From the NCBI RefSeq assembly GCF_009730915.1, contig NC_052490.1:32612625-32676624 (forward strand): DNA of 64,000 bases, read 5' to 3'. Every line of letters starts with the position of its first letter. Positions within the stretch are counted from its first letter, which is position 1. Below the pieces are notes generated by a model that saw only the letters and a list, made by a program, of their open reading frames with translations, did no database searches and had not been told where the DNA came from. Position numbers and translations under genes: made by a program. This document shows positions 1 to 11,835 of the stretch, piece by piece. Source of the stretch: Dioscorea cayenensis subsp. rotundata. Lineage: Eukaryota > Streptophyta > Magnoliopsida > Dioscoreales > Dioscoreaceae.

Positions 1-3000
1 ATTTCCTGCAGAAATAGTACCAGAATTTCCTGCATTTCCTTGTTGCTGTGTTTCTTCATTAACTGTAACAGATCCAGAATGCTTCAACAGCCCATCTAAC
101 ATAATTTTCTTCACACCAATGTCATTATGAGACCAATTCCAAGTCTCATTTTCCACAAAAGTCACATCTCTACTGATAACTACCTTCTTTGTGCTTGGAA
201 TATAAATTAGTAAGCCTTAGTCGCATATGCATACCCAATGAAAAATCCCTTTTAATAGCTCTATCATCCAACTTTTGTAAATTCACGCACATGTGGATAA
301 GCAATACACCCAAAAAGTCTTCAAATGATGTACTTTTTGGTTTCATTCCAAACCAACTCCTCAAAATGGAGTCCCGATTGAACACAGACCTTTAGTAGGA
401 GAAATGTTTGAAATGTAAAGCTGCATCGTCACGACACCTTGAGAAATCATTTTGCAATTTACCAAACTTCAACATGCATCTAGCCTTTTCTATCAACACC
501 CTGTTTTTCCTCTCAGCCACTCCATTCTGCTGAGGAGAGTATGGTGCAGTAAATTCATGTCTAATACCCAGACTTCCACAGAAGTTCTCAAATTCTTTTG
601 AGCAAAACTCACCTCCTCTATCTGTTCTGATTGTTTTTAATTTCTCAGCTGTCTGCCTTTCTACTAATGCCAGAAATTTTTGAAAACAACTAAACACCTC
701 ATACTTGTTCCTCAATAAATAAACCCAACACATCCTTGTAAAATCATCCACAAAAAGTAAGAAATACCTGTTACCTCCATGAGATTCTGTTTGCATAGGC
801 CCACAAACATCTGCATGAACCAGTTGCAATCTGAATTTGGCTCTCCAAGCATTTCCGGAAGAAAAAGGCAACCTCACCTGCTTGCCATAAACACAAGCTT
901 CACAATGCTTAAAATTTTGCAATTTAGGTAATCCCAACACCAAATTCTTCTGATAAATTAACTGCAAATTTTGAAAACTCAAGTGTCCAAACCTCCTGTG
1001 CCATAATAAAGCCTGCTCCTCACCACTGATAGCAACATTAACAAGCAAACTCTCAGAAAATACTACAGGATATAAATTACTGCCATTCTTATGTACTGTG
1101 AATAACATATCACCAGTTTGTGCATTCTTAATACAACATTCCTTTTCTCCAAATATCACATTGTACCCACATCCAGTCAATTGCCCAATACTCAACAAAT
1201 TATGAGCCAAACTTGGAACAAATTTCACATCATGAATTAATTTTATCTCACCATTACTGGATTTGATTGCAACTGAACCTCTACCTTTGACTTCCACCTC
1301 CTTGTCATCACCTAACTTGACTGAATGTTGCATTGACTCATCTAACTGATGAAATAAACTTTTCTTACCATCATATGACTAGAAGCACCACTATCCAACA
1401 ACACACTTCAAACGATGATTCATATCTAACCCCTCATGCACCATGAACAAATTTCCAACATCATTAGAGCCTTGATCACTTCTAGAACTTGATCCTTTCT
1501 CAAAATTCCTATCTTGAGACCAACAATGAGATCTCATGTGCCCAAATCTTCCACAATTAAAGCACTGCACATTTTGATAGTTCCCACTGCCTGATCTCTG
1601 ACCCCAATGCTGCCTTCCACCTTGTCTTGGACCACCAAAACTCCTAGAACCAAAATTAGATTGATTCTGCCATTGTCTCTGAAAATTTCCTCTTCCTTCA
1701 CCAGAAAATCGGCCTCTATTATCACTTGAACTTCTGCCTCTTCCTCTCATAAACCTTCCTCTTGTTCTTGCAAAACCTCTACCTCTACCAGAAGACCCTG
1801 ACACACTTTCACAACCACTGCCAGAACCACCAAAAGCTGATGACTCTCCCTTCATATAAAATGCTCAGTCATCTGCAACAATGTCACTGAATCTATTGAA
1901 CCTTGCCTCATATGCTTGTAGACTCCCACTTAAATCACTCAAAGTAAGCTTCTCAACATCTCTAGCTTCCTCAATGGTTGTAATGATATTATCAAACTTA
2001 GGTATCACACTTCTCATCACCTTAGCAACCACTTCCTTCTCTTCTAAATCATACCCAAGTCCTTTTAATTTGATTCACCAAAGCAATTACTCTGGAAACA
2101 TACTGCTGCACACTTTCATTCTCTTTCATCTGAAGAACTTCAAATTTTTGTCTAAGAGTGTGCCTCTTCAACATTGTCAGAAGATCCATGAAATTCGAGT
2201 GAATGTGATCCCGAGGCTTCTTTAGCAGTTCTAAACCTCACAATCTGCATCAAATATTGATTCTTCCACTGCTCGTTGAATTAAATGTAAAAGCTTTTAG
2301 CATCCTCTTTCTTACTTTCCTTCTTTTTGAGCTTCCGTCCCTTCCTTGAGTGATCCATGCTCTACAACAGTCCACAAATCTTGACTCTCAAAGAGTGTCC
2401 TCATCTTAACACTCCACCTTTCATACCCATCTCCTTTGAACAAAGGCAAAAAAGTTTGAGAAAAAATCGAGACGTACTCGTAACCCGATGCCATTTTCAT
2501 CCACTTTGAGCAATCTTCTTCTCACTTCTTCCACCCAACTTCTCTACACACTGACTTGAAAAAGCATAGGACACTAACCCTCAACTGAAGAACAAAACAC
2601 AGCCACACAGGATCACAAAAGCTCTGATACCATGATGTAAATACTCACAAAAACAGAGAAGAAAATCAGCAAAAACTCAAAGGAAAAACAGAGAAGAAAA
2701 ACCACACACACTCATCCATTCATCAGAACCACACCAAAAATACAAGAAGCTTATCTTTTAGCTGTTTAGACTTTTGAGTGGAATACACTTTGTCACAAGC
2801 TTTTAATGAATCATGTCACCATCCTCGAGCTTAACATAGCTGTGCCTTTGAACTAAAAGACATCATCACTTGATGATGAAATCAGAGCAAAGTCCGTCCA
2901 TTTTAACTTCAATTCATCTCCTCTCTTGTCTCCAGACTCACAACTTCTACAAATACAATACACTAAACAAAAAACACATAACTAAATACTCAAGACATAC

Positions 3001-3108
3001 AAATTTACACACATCTTTAATTACAAACATCAACAGCTTCCACTTCATCTGCTAATCTCTTCCCTGCAGCACCACACTCAACTTCATTGCTTCAATCACC
3101 TGCTAACA
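1..3108 (-). mobile_element. Ty1/copia LTR retrotransposon fossil, 5' half
   Basis: This is part of a Ty1/copia element read on the minus strand; it runs off the left edge, so its reverse transcriptase, RNase H and 3' LTR are outside the window. In element order one sees the 5' LTR (2636-3108), a primer-binding site complementary to initiator Met tRNA (about 2621-2632), a gag region (about 2500 to 1390) with a CX2CX4HX4C zinc knuckle near 1510-1570, and a gag-pre-integrase plus integrase core (about 1333 to 395). The integrase core is recognised from the DxxGP and SPQQNG regions. The order gag-integrase is that of copia. The coding part is broken, with several interruptions visible. Only one LTR is in view, so age cannot be estimated from LTR divergence. 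Confidence 0.93.
2636..3108 (-). repeat. 5' LTR of the copia element
   Basis: This 473-bp LTR is bounded by TG...CA. In element orientation it starts TGTTAGCAGG and ends TTTACA, three bases before the TGGTATCAGAGC primer-binding site. The bases just outside (3109-3113, TCATG) are the expected copy of a 5-bp target duplication whose partner lies left of the window. Confidence 0.85.
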
Positions 3109-3446
3109 TCATGAGCTTGGTGAAAACCAGTTTTGTACAGGATCAGTATTTGTTCCAAGACCTGGTGGTTCTGAAGAAGATGATGGATGGATAATTTTTC
3201 ATGTTCACAATGAAGAAACCAACATATCTCAAGTAGGAATATTAATTAATTAATTTCTTTTAATCAGTTTCAGAAATTGTAATTTTGTTTGTCGATGATG
3301 AATAATTGATTTTTGTTTTTGTCTTTAATTTGCAGGTTCATATAATTGATAGCAAGAGATTTGAGAGCAAATCAGTGGCTAAGATAACACTGCCACAAAG
3401 AGTGCCTTATGGATTTCATGCAACATTCATAAAAAAATCAGCTTGA
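3109..3446 (+). pseudogene. CCD: Carotenoid cleavage dioxygenase, last two exons, cut off by the retrotransposon
   Basis: These are the C-terminal exons of a carotenoid cleavage dioxygenase, a family of non-heme iron enzymes that split carotenoid double bases to apocarotenoids. The first visible exon runs from the LTR edge to 3232 and encodes GENQFCTGSVFVPRPGG followed by SEEDDGW. A GT-AG intron spans 3233-3335. The last exon, 3336-3446, encodes the family hallmark LPQRVPYGFHATF and a TGA stop. The PRPGG, EDDGW and RVPYGFH blocks are conserved through the family. The wording is closest to the CCD4/CCD-like branch, as judged from memory. The reading frame is open right up to the LTR, so the element sits in or at the edge of an exon. 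Earlier exons, if kept, lie beyond the left edge. The allele with the insertion is unlikely to give normal protein. Confidence 0.85.
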
Positions 3447-3654
3447 TTGCTTGATTTTTGTGAAGATTGTTTGGTGAATCATAAATGCAGTTATAAGTGT
3501 ACTTCTGTTTGCTTGCTTTGTCTGACTATTTAATAAATTTGTAGTTAATTATTTTTTTATATTAAAATAAAATAAATAAATGCAGTGAGAAGTTTGCAGC
3601 CTTGTACATGACTATACTATTTGATAAGTTGTTTTCTTAATTTATTTAAGTCAC

Positions 3655-3693
<39 letters not shown>

Positions 3694-4635
3694 TAAAATG
3701 GATAGAGCACACTTTCATTAAGAAAAAAATAGATTGTAATTTTTTTAATAAAAATGAATCAACTACAACTTTGTTACATAAAATATAATAGGTTACTAAC
3801 ACATAAACTAACATACTGGCAAAATTAAAAATATAAAATACGACATTTGGCAAAAAAGACTCAAGAAATTAAAAATAATGTAGATTATTTTTGTGGTACT
3901 CGAAAAACAATCATGGGTGAATTATTTGTTATGGGTGATACTAGAGGAAGTAGGAATTTATAAATATTCTAGTTGATTTCAGAATTGGTTGTCATCTAAT
4001 TTAATTCTTTTCACATTCAAAAATGTAAATATTAAATAAATAAATAAATTTTATTATTAATTTTGTTTATAAATAAATTTTGTCCGAGAGACATGCAATT
4101 AAAGATACAACTTAATTTTTTCAACCACATATTGCAAACTGCAATCTGGTCTAAAAAAATCTTACGTACCTAATGCATGTATATTAGAAGTGTTCATAGA
4201 TATTGATAGGGTACAAAATTTTGATTTTTTTAATATAAAAATAATTCAAATATCAAAATGTTGAATTTTCAAGAGCAACAGGAAAAAAGATCCAGCTTAA
4301 CAAAAAAAATAGTCACCATCAAAACAAAAGTAGTAAGTTTTATCTCATTTGCTTCTACTTCAACTTGAATACATACATATGCTCCCCTCTAATAAAGAAC
4401 CTTAAAAAAATATATAATTAATATAACCTCTAAAATAATAATAATAATAATAATAATAATAAACCATCTAACAATCACATTAAACAAATTCATTTATTTA
4501 ATTTTATTCTTAACCTCACCCTCATGTCACTAAGTATAAGCACAAAAATAAATAAATAAAGACAAATAAAACAAGCAATCCCTCCAATAAAAAACACACC
4601 ACCTCCTCATCTTCTTCTCATAAGATTCCATCCAA
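3447..4635. other. AT-rich spacer between the dioxygenase remnant and the ATL gene
   Basis: No gene is seen here. It holds a (TA)n run at 3660-3690, a short (AAT)n run near 4434-4461, and the likely promoter and 5' leader of the ATL gene, which is CT-rich just before its start codon. Confidence 0.6.
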
Positions 4636-5778
4636 ATGTCCACCACCTTCATCCTCTTCCTCTTCCTCCTTCTCCTCTCCGGCGCCGGAGCTCAGACGCC
4701 GGAGTCATCCCCGATCAAATACGGCGTCTCTTTCAGGCCAAGCGTCGGCATAGTCATTGGCATCTTCGCCATAATGTTCTCCCTCACCATCGTCCTCCTC
4801 ATGTACGCCAAGTTCTGCCACGTTGCCGCCACCGGCCTCTTCCTCCGGGAATCCAACTCCGGCGCCGCCTTCCACCATCTTCTCCACCCAACACAACAAC
4901 CACGCTTCTCCGGCGTTGATAAGACTCTCATTGAATCTCTCCCCTTCTTCCGTTTCTCCTCTCTCCGTGGATCCCGCGCCGGCCTTGAGTGCGCCGTTTG
5001 TCTCTCCCCCTTCACCGACGCCGAGATCCTCCGGCTGCTCCCCAAGTGCAAGCACGCCTTCCACATCGACTGCGTCGACCGTTGGCTCGCCGGCCACTCA
5101 AGCTGTCCTCTTTGCCGCCAACCTGTAGATGCTTCCGATGCTGAGATCTTCAACCAGTTCTCTCTTAGTTCCCGTTTCTCTCTTCTCAACTCTTCCAGCC
5201 GCCGTAGTGAAGGTCATGAAGAACAACAACAACAAGAAGAAGAAGAAGAAGCGGTGGTGGAGTTGTTTGTTGAAAGAGATGAAGAAGAGAACAAGCCTGA
5301 TCAGTTTTATCATAAGTTTAAGCACCGGATCATCGTCTCCGACGTGATGTTCAAGAGCCGGTGGAGTGACGTCAACTCGTCGGACTTGATGGCTTTGAAT
5401 TCGGAGATGCTTTGCTTTGCGTCGAGCAAGAGGTTTGATGTGAGTGTGAGTGTGAAGGATGAGTTGGAGAAGAAGAGGATGATGGAGAAAAAGATGAAGA
5501 AGATGAATGACTTTGTTTTGGGTTCCGGTGATGTCGGTGGTTGTTCTTCTACTGAGTCTTTGATACCACCCGGGAGTCGGTGCATGTCGGAGATCACAAA
5601 GGTGGCGAGGTTCGCCGGAGAAAGGTCAGGTGTGAAGGAGGAGGGGGAGGAGCATGAGAAGAGGAGGCGTGTTTGGTTGCCCATTGCTCGGAGGACGGTG
5701 AAGTGGTTCGCCGGCGGCCGGGAGGAGAGAGTGGAACTAAGAGAGATCATGAGGGAAGATGGGGTCATTGAGGTTTAA
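4636..5778 (+). CDS. ATL: ATL-family RING-H2 E3 ubiquitin ligase (ATL42/ATL12-like)
   Basis: This intronless gene encodes a 380-residue membrane-anchored E3 ubiquitin ligase. A signal peptide covers about residues 1-19. One membrane span lies at about 35-60, followed by the basic linker and a GLD-type motif (GVDKTLIESLPFF) near 94-106. A RING-H2 finger lies at about 119-161, with C-x2-C, the HAFHxxC core, W, and CPLC. The Pro after the third ligand region and the Trp three residues past the sixth ligand are typical of ATL proteins. The long C-terminal tail has an acidic/Gln stretch and a closing WLPIARRTVKWFAGG block that I associate with the ATL42/ATL12 group. ATLs recruit E2 enzymes and often act in defence or sugar signalling; the substrate is unknown here. 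The first third is strongly C-ending in codon choice and the tail is not. Confidence 0.93.
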   Translation: MSTTFILFLFLLLLSGAGAQTPESSPIKYGVSFRPSVGIVIGIFAIMFSLTIVLLMYAKFCHVAATGLFLRESNSGAAFHHLLHPTQQPRFSGVDKTLIESLPFFRFSSLRGSRAGLECAVCLSPFTDAEILRLLPKCKHAFHIDCVDRWLAGHSSCPLCRQPVDASDAEIFNQFSLSSRFSLLNSSSRRSEGHEEQQQQEEEEEAVVELFVERDEEENKPDQFYHKFKHRIIVSDVMFKSRWSDVNSSDLMALNSEMLCFASSKRFDVSVSVKDELEKKRMMEKKMKKMNDFVLGSGDVGGCSSTESLIPPGSRCMSEITKVARFAGERSGVKEEGEEHEKRRRVWLPIARRTVKWFAGGREERVELREIMREDGVIEV

Positions 5779-6318
5779 ATTTTAAGATATATATATATAT
5801 TTATATATTATGCTTCTTTTGATTCTCTATTTTGGTTTTAAAAAAGAGATGAGTTGTAAATCTTCCGTTTTTTATCTTCGGTTTTTTTTTTATTTTGGTT
5901 TTAAAAAAGTTACAATAAGGAATAAGATGAGTATTGATGTAGTTGATTGATGACTGTAATAAATGTACATTGTAATTTTTTTTTTAAATAAATATGACAA
6001 GCATAGTATAGTCAAGGGAGTGTATATGTCCTAAGAATTGATCGTCTAATATATACATTCTCACCCACTGACACAAGATTTGGGTTGTAAGTCTATAAAC
6101 CCGCATTCATAATTGAGGATTCGATTCCATCACTATATTATACAAGACTTAAAATGAAACTTTTAAATCCTCACACTAATACTTTATGCATTGAGGCCAA
6201 TGTCGTTAGACTATAAACTCTTTGGTGTACTTTAACCATTTCATGAAGAGCAAGAAAAATAAAAAAATTTGATGCGCATTTAGGGTTTAGGGTTATTTTT
6301 TACATCTTACTCATTTCT

Positions 6319-6535
6319 CTGTCCATTCACTAAAATTGTATATTTAAAATGACAATGATGGATAATAGTATATTTAAAAAAATTAGACAAGGTTAATCTG
6401 TCCCTCAAATTGATTATATAGACTTCCATGTCTATTCACAAAAATTGTATGTTTAAGATTACAATAATGGAGAATAATATGTTTAAAAAGATTGATTAAG
6501 GTTAATTTATTCTTAAATTAAATATATAGACAGAC
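6319..6535. repeat. Two-unit diverged tandem duplication (~109 bp unit)
   Basis: The stretch starting TCTGTCCATTCACTAAAATT recurs at about 6428 as a diverged copy. Both copies end at a TATATAGAC block, near 6420 and 6535. Confidence 0.6.
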
Positions 6536-8154
6536 AATTTAATACATGAAAATTTTTTACAAGTGAACACTTGTAAATAGGACACAGAATATTTCCAATG
6601 AGATGGAGAGGTAAATGTAGCGCCCTGTGGTATGTTATCCTCTTTGTAATTATATTTCTCTTTATCTTTTTATAATTTTAATATATAATTCTAAAGTTAG
6701 TTAAACAGTTAATGACTTTAACTTTTGATAATTGTTTGTTTTAGTCTTTACTTTTCACAGTGATATTTCTGTTCAATATAAATACTACATGAATATAACA
6801 TTGAACGGAAAAATGAAAAACAAAAAATTTATATATTTCAGAAATTAAATGAAAATTCATATATTTGAAAAAAAAAACCTTTTAAAAACTAAAATGAATA
6901 AAATGTACGGTGGTTTTAATAATAATTTTTCATTCTATTAGACAAAATATCCAGATAAGAAAGCCTATGTCTCATTCAGAGGTCAATCAACATTGTTTAT
7001 TAAACATGAAACAAACATTGTTTTCAATTTGAAAGTTCTCTACAAATATAGCCAAAGTTTTCTGCTGGTTTTAAGCCTTCAATTTCTCCTTTTCCTTTTT
7101 TTTAATGTACATATATTTAGAGGGTCCTAATTGATTTAACTTCTTAATTGTCGGAACCCACTTGTTTGTTTGCATTGTATTTTTTATAGACGTACATAAG
7201 TATATAATATATATATATATATATATATAGCTTATTTTTTTATTACTCGGTCCACTCTGGGCTACAGAGATAGTTATTAATATAAATTAGTTTATTTGAT
7301 AGTCAATTAATTGATTCATCAAAAATATAAAAATATATGTTTTATAATAAGAAGATAATGAGGATTAGGTTTATTGATGAGATATGCCCTGTATTAAGAA
7401 AAGGAATCATCAAGACCGGCTTTATATTCAGTGGTTACTTGTGATGCCACTCTCTATTAATCTTTATATATTGATATTTTTTAAACATTAACATATGGAA
7501 AGTCATTTATTTTTTGTAAATATATATTATGTTTCAATATATATTAGGAGAGTTGATGCATACTTTTTATTATTAATTAATAATAAAAATTTAATGTTTG
7601 GAAGAATAATGAGAAAAATTCTTGTTTGTATTGGATCATGGCTCTATTTAAATATGTTTGTAGAAGAGTATTTTTATAACAAAACATGCATATATTTTTA
7701 ACTATTTTTCATTTTTTAGAAAAAAGAATTATGGGTTGGATCGGTTAGATGTAACCTCCAAGTTGAAAATTATCTTGAATTCAAATAAATTTTAGTTAAA
7801 TATATTAATTTTTTATTGAAACTAGAAGTGAGGTTCAGTTTGTGAGCATGAGATTTTTTTGTCTAAAAGAGTTGAGTTTTGTTATTTTAATAATTTAGTA
7901 TTACTTTAAAAAAATTATGGTGTAAATTAGTGTTACACGTTTATTAATGTGTATATAAATATTGTTATGGAAGACTTAAAAGAGGTTAGGTGGCTCCAAG
8001 TGAGAAAGAAAAATTATTTATAATTGGAGGAAAATAAAGAATAGTATGATGTCAATTGCATGTGATCTTAGAGTGTTCTTTGTGTTTCCAAGATGTGATA
8101 GGTTTACTAAGATTTGTGAATCAAGATTAGATAAAATTCTATATATATATATAT

Positions 8155-8273
8155 GCGATTTGTCATATGTAGACATTCACAGAGCGCATGTAGATGATCA
8201 ATATAAACAGAAGTGATTCGTCATCTGTAGACATTCATAGAATATTTATAAATGACCAATATAAACAAAAGGA
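8155..8273. repeat. Two-unit tandem repeat (~59 bp unit)
   Basis: Two adjacent copies share the pattern GTCATnTGTAGACATTCA, then TAnATGAnCAATATAAACA. No gene overlaps it. Confidence 0.65.
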
Positions 8274-10149
8274 AGGTGTAAATAAAGATGGATAAATGAA
8301 ATTTAGTTTTTCGATTGTTGTAATTAAAATGGGACAATTGATATTAAAATACTATTCATTTTTTTTAACAAGAGTATTGTTCTTATGTGTGTGTATATAT
8401 ATATATATATTCAATCTTTTAAAAACTTTAAAAATGTCCTTGTCTAGTAAAATCAAACCTAAAGTCGTTCAATTACCACCACTAAAATTAACCATACTGG
8501 AGGCATAGTAGACCAAAGTGGATGCTTGTGGGGTTGCCAATTGACCTGAGCCCAAGGTTAACATTCAAGTTGAGGCTTGCTCCATAGCTCAATAATGTTA
8601 CTAGATAACATAATAACCCATTATATTATTGGTTTTTAAATCAACTCAATCACTACAAAAGATCATATACTGAAAATTGTGTACACTCCTATAAAAATTT
8701 CTAATATGTAAATAAATTTTCATAATTAAAAAGTCATTAACTTTTCATGCTGTCGAAGTCAAAGAGAAGAAAAAAAAAAGTTGGATATATAAATAACAAT
8801 CATTTACAAATTTATTAATAAAATAAAATTTAAGTAAGTATAATTTTAATCAAACTCAACATTAAATATCCAATAAAGTCCAACCAAGCCTACCTCATGA
8901 TATAACAGGCTGACAGTAACACAAATACCTTAAGAAAGCAAATTGAGTCACTAATAAATAACACAAATTAAAACCATTGACTAATAATACTCAATCCACA
9001 ACAAAATATAGCATAAGATCAGCCTCTCATCCAATTAATCAAACAACACTGATCACATGGGCGCATGACAGATACTCCCTTACACATTACCATACATTAA
9101 AAACCCACAAGATGCAACACAACTCAAACCATACAAATTAAGCCAATAATACATATTAATAAACTATCTATAAATAGAAAGATATCATCACCTTCTGGTT
9201 TTTTATCTCCTTACTCCTTAGAAAGCACCATCATCATCTCTTGGCAGAGGAGCATGAGATCTAACAAGGAACACAAGCTCATAGACAAGGCTTGCTAAGG
9301 GCCCACCAATAAGTGGGCCAACCCAATAGACCCAATGATCAGTCCAGTTCCAGGTAGCAAGGGCCGGGCCGAATGACCGGGCCGGGTTCATCGACGCACC
9401 TGAAAATGGACCACCGGCCAGAACATTGGCTCCGACGACAAGCCCGACGAGCAACGGGCCTAGCCCTGGCGTGATCGCTTTCTTGGGGATCCACAATTGT
9501 GCCGTAGATAGAAAACTAGTAAAGAAAATGTAAGGACTATTTCCCAAATCACACCTTGAAATGAACCCACACCAACAGCCAATGTATGCACCGGTGTGTC
9601 CTGTTCATATAAAACATTATATAAATGATTTTAATAATTATAAATAAAATTAATAATGTTTTATTTAGATAGAATTTTCCTGCACAACTCCACCAATATC
9701 AAGTGCCATAAATGACACGCCTATTTGGTTTGGTTGTTCTATTTGGGAAAAACCAAGAATATGAACATCTAAATCAAGATGGCCATTATCATCACGTAAT
9801 GGGCTACTTTACTTTCTACACCAGTCTGATAGAAGATAAGCCCCCACTGACTAACTTTAGATTTTTTTACTCCTTTTGCATGCTGAGCTATTTGCTCGCG
9901 CATGCGTTGTGCATGGAGTGATAATATCATGCTTTTTCAGTTCCTAAACAAATCATGTTTTATGAAGAACAATTTGTTTTTTTTAAATAAATAAGATAAA
10001 ATTTTAGTTTTTTATATTTATTTCAATAAAAACAAAATCTACAATTAGCAACAATTTTATCCTTCCTAAAGTGAAAGAAAATATGATGTGTAAAAGCAAA
10101 TTAATAGAGTACTAATTTGGAACTTTTCTTTCATATATATATATATATT

Positions 10150-10450
10150 AGTCAAATATTGGCTATTAAATGCTTTTCTTCATCATAATGCTAAAATCTA
10201 CATTTATTTGGAAAAAGGAGAATCATACTTTTTTTCATTTGTTTATAAACTTGGAGAGTGGAAACATATAAAATTACTTAATTTTTTTCATAACCGACAA
10301 ATAGTCAGTGTACTATATGGAGTAGTAGTCAAATATTGGCTATTAAATGCTTTTTTAATCATAATGCTAAGATTTACATTTATTTGGAAACATAGATCTA
10401 GACAATTATTTATTTATTTTTTTTCATGACAAAGTAGTCAGTGTACCCTA
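10150..10450. repeat. Two-unit tandem repeat inside TIP intron 2 (~177 bp unit)
   Basis: AGTCAAATATTGGCTATTAA occurs at 10150 and again at 10327. Each is followed by ATGCTTTT, CATAATGCTAA and ACATTTATTTGGAAA, and later by AGTCAGTGTAC. The copies are diverged. They partly explain why this intron is about 1.77 kb long. Confidence 0.65.
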
Positions 10451-11320
10451 AACTAATTTTTTTTTATCTGCCTTTCCATTTGATCGATTTAAAATAAAAT
10501 TATAATAATTTATTATTATTAAATGAAAAAAATATTAATAAACCTTCGATTAACATTGACTTTATTTTTGAAAGATATAGTTGTGTTTTAAATAAGATTA
10601 TAATTTCATATTTTTATTTGAAAAAGATATAGGACAAATATTTGGGTTTTCAATAATAAAAAATTAAGAATATTTTAAAAAATTAAAAAACTTTGGTGCA
10701 AAACCACCGAGAGCAATTGAAGTTGATGTATTATTCATTTTGACATTTTACTTAAAAATTACTTAATTTTATTTTGTGGGAATAAACGTACTTAAATGCA
10801 CACCGATGTGCATGTAAGACATCAGACCGCCCAATTTATGTACAATGAAATTTTTTTATCTAATTTAAAAATAAAATAAATCACATCGTATATACACACT
10901 AGTACAACTCTGTGGTCAACTTTTTATATACAAATATCATTTAGCAACATGCATGCTCCTAAAGTTGTTCAGTATATTTTTAATTAAAAAAAATTATTAT
11001 GACCAAACATTAAAAATTATCTGCAAAGTTATAATAATTTTATAAACAACATATTTAATAAGTAAACAAGTATGCCCAAAAAAAAAAACATAGCTCTACA
11101 AATTACAAGTAATATTTGCATATATATTAATATACATCACAAAATTATTTTTAAAAATCCTTATAAAAAAAACAGCGAAATCTCCTAGTGGTTTATCCAC
11201 TTTTCATAGTGTAAATAAAAAAATAAAAAAACAACGAAATGTCTATAGATATTAGCAACCATTTATCTCTCATAGTTTTCCTGGTGCTATTTTTTATTTA
11301 TTTATTTATTTTTTAAAAAG

Positions 11321-11323
<3 letters not shown>

Positions 11324-11357
<34 letters not shown>
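11324..11357. repeat. (GA)n microsatellite at the start of TIP intron 2
   Basis: About 17 GA units lie only a dozen bases downstream (gene sense) of the exon 2 donor site at 11369. Confidence 0.9.
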
Positions 11358-11361
<4 letters not shown>

Positions 11362-11835
11362 AAACTCACAAGGCCGCCGGTGAGGAACCGGAGGAGGAGG
11401 CAAGCAAGGGAGGAGCCGATCAGCTGCGCGATGATATACAGCACGGATCGAACGAGAGTGATGTGACCTCCAACAGCCAGGCCCAGCGTCACCGCCGGAT
11501 TGATATGACCGCCGGAGATGTGAAGCCCGACGGAGACCATCACTGCCACGACGAGCGCGTGCGTCAACGCCACCGCCGTCAACCCCATTATCGAATCTCC
11601 ACCCCCGAACATCTTCCCTGATAATCAATCAAACCCTAGATCAGACTAGATCCAGATCACCTCTGACCTCCTTATTTTCACAAGAGATCAAGAGATCAAT
11701 TCAATTACCTGCGGCCATGGCGGAGGCGACGCCGGCGAAGACGAAGAGGAAGGTGAGGACGATCTCAGCGAGGACTGCACGGAGGCAGTCCGGGTGGGTG
11801 GCTTCTTCGCGGTTCCCTAGGGCTAGCTTCGCCAT

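Larger units (their letters stand above)
5779..9217. other. AT-rich intergenic region
   Basis: I see no convincing gene. It contains a two-unit tandem repeat at 6319-6535, a (TA)n run near 7204-7230, and a two-unit repeat at 8155-8273. Open frames here are short and biased to Ile, Lys, Asn and Phe, as expected by chance at this base composition. 3' sequences of the convergent ATL and TIP genes occupy the ends. Confidence 0.6.
9218..11835 (-). pseudogene. TIP4: Tonoplast intrinsic protein, TIP4-like aquaporin, with two frameshifts in the last exon
   Basis: Minus-strand exons in order are 11709-11835, 11370-11617 and 9218-9600. This is a vacuolar-membrane water and small-solute channel. Exon 1 starts [12 protein letters not shown]. 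Exon 2 has the first NPA box ([12 protein letters not shown]) and exon 3 the second ([12 protein letters not shown]). The Ala three residues before the second NPA and the Arg after it fit a TIP1/TIP4 pore filter. The [17 protein letters not shown] block is TIP-like. Exon 3 needs three frames in turn: EIVLTFSLL, then YGTIVDP, then [10 protein letters not shown]. That implies one extra base near 9504-9514 and one in the four-C run at 9485-9488. Exon lengths sum to 758, which leaves a remainder of 2; removing two bases gives 251 residues, the normal TIP size. It is either a recent pseudogene or a normal gene with assembly indels. The start codon lies in good context and the splice borders are intact. 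Confidence 0.85.

Noticed and set aside
4692-5768. Long open frames on the minus strand and in other plus frames across the ATL gene
   Set aside because: They are by-products of its GC-rich codon usage. Only the frame at 4636-5778 carries the signal peptide, membrane span and RING finger.
6060-6240. SINE-like stretch with GAGGATTCGATTCC
   Set aside because: One B-box-like match without a tail or flanking duplication is not enough.
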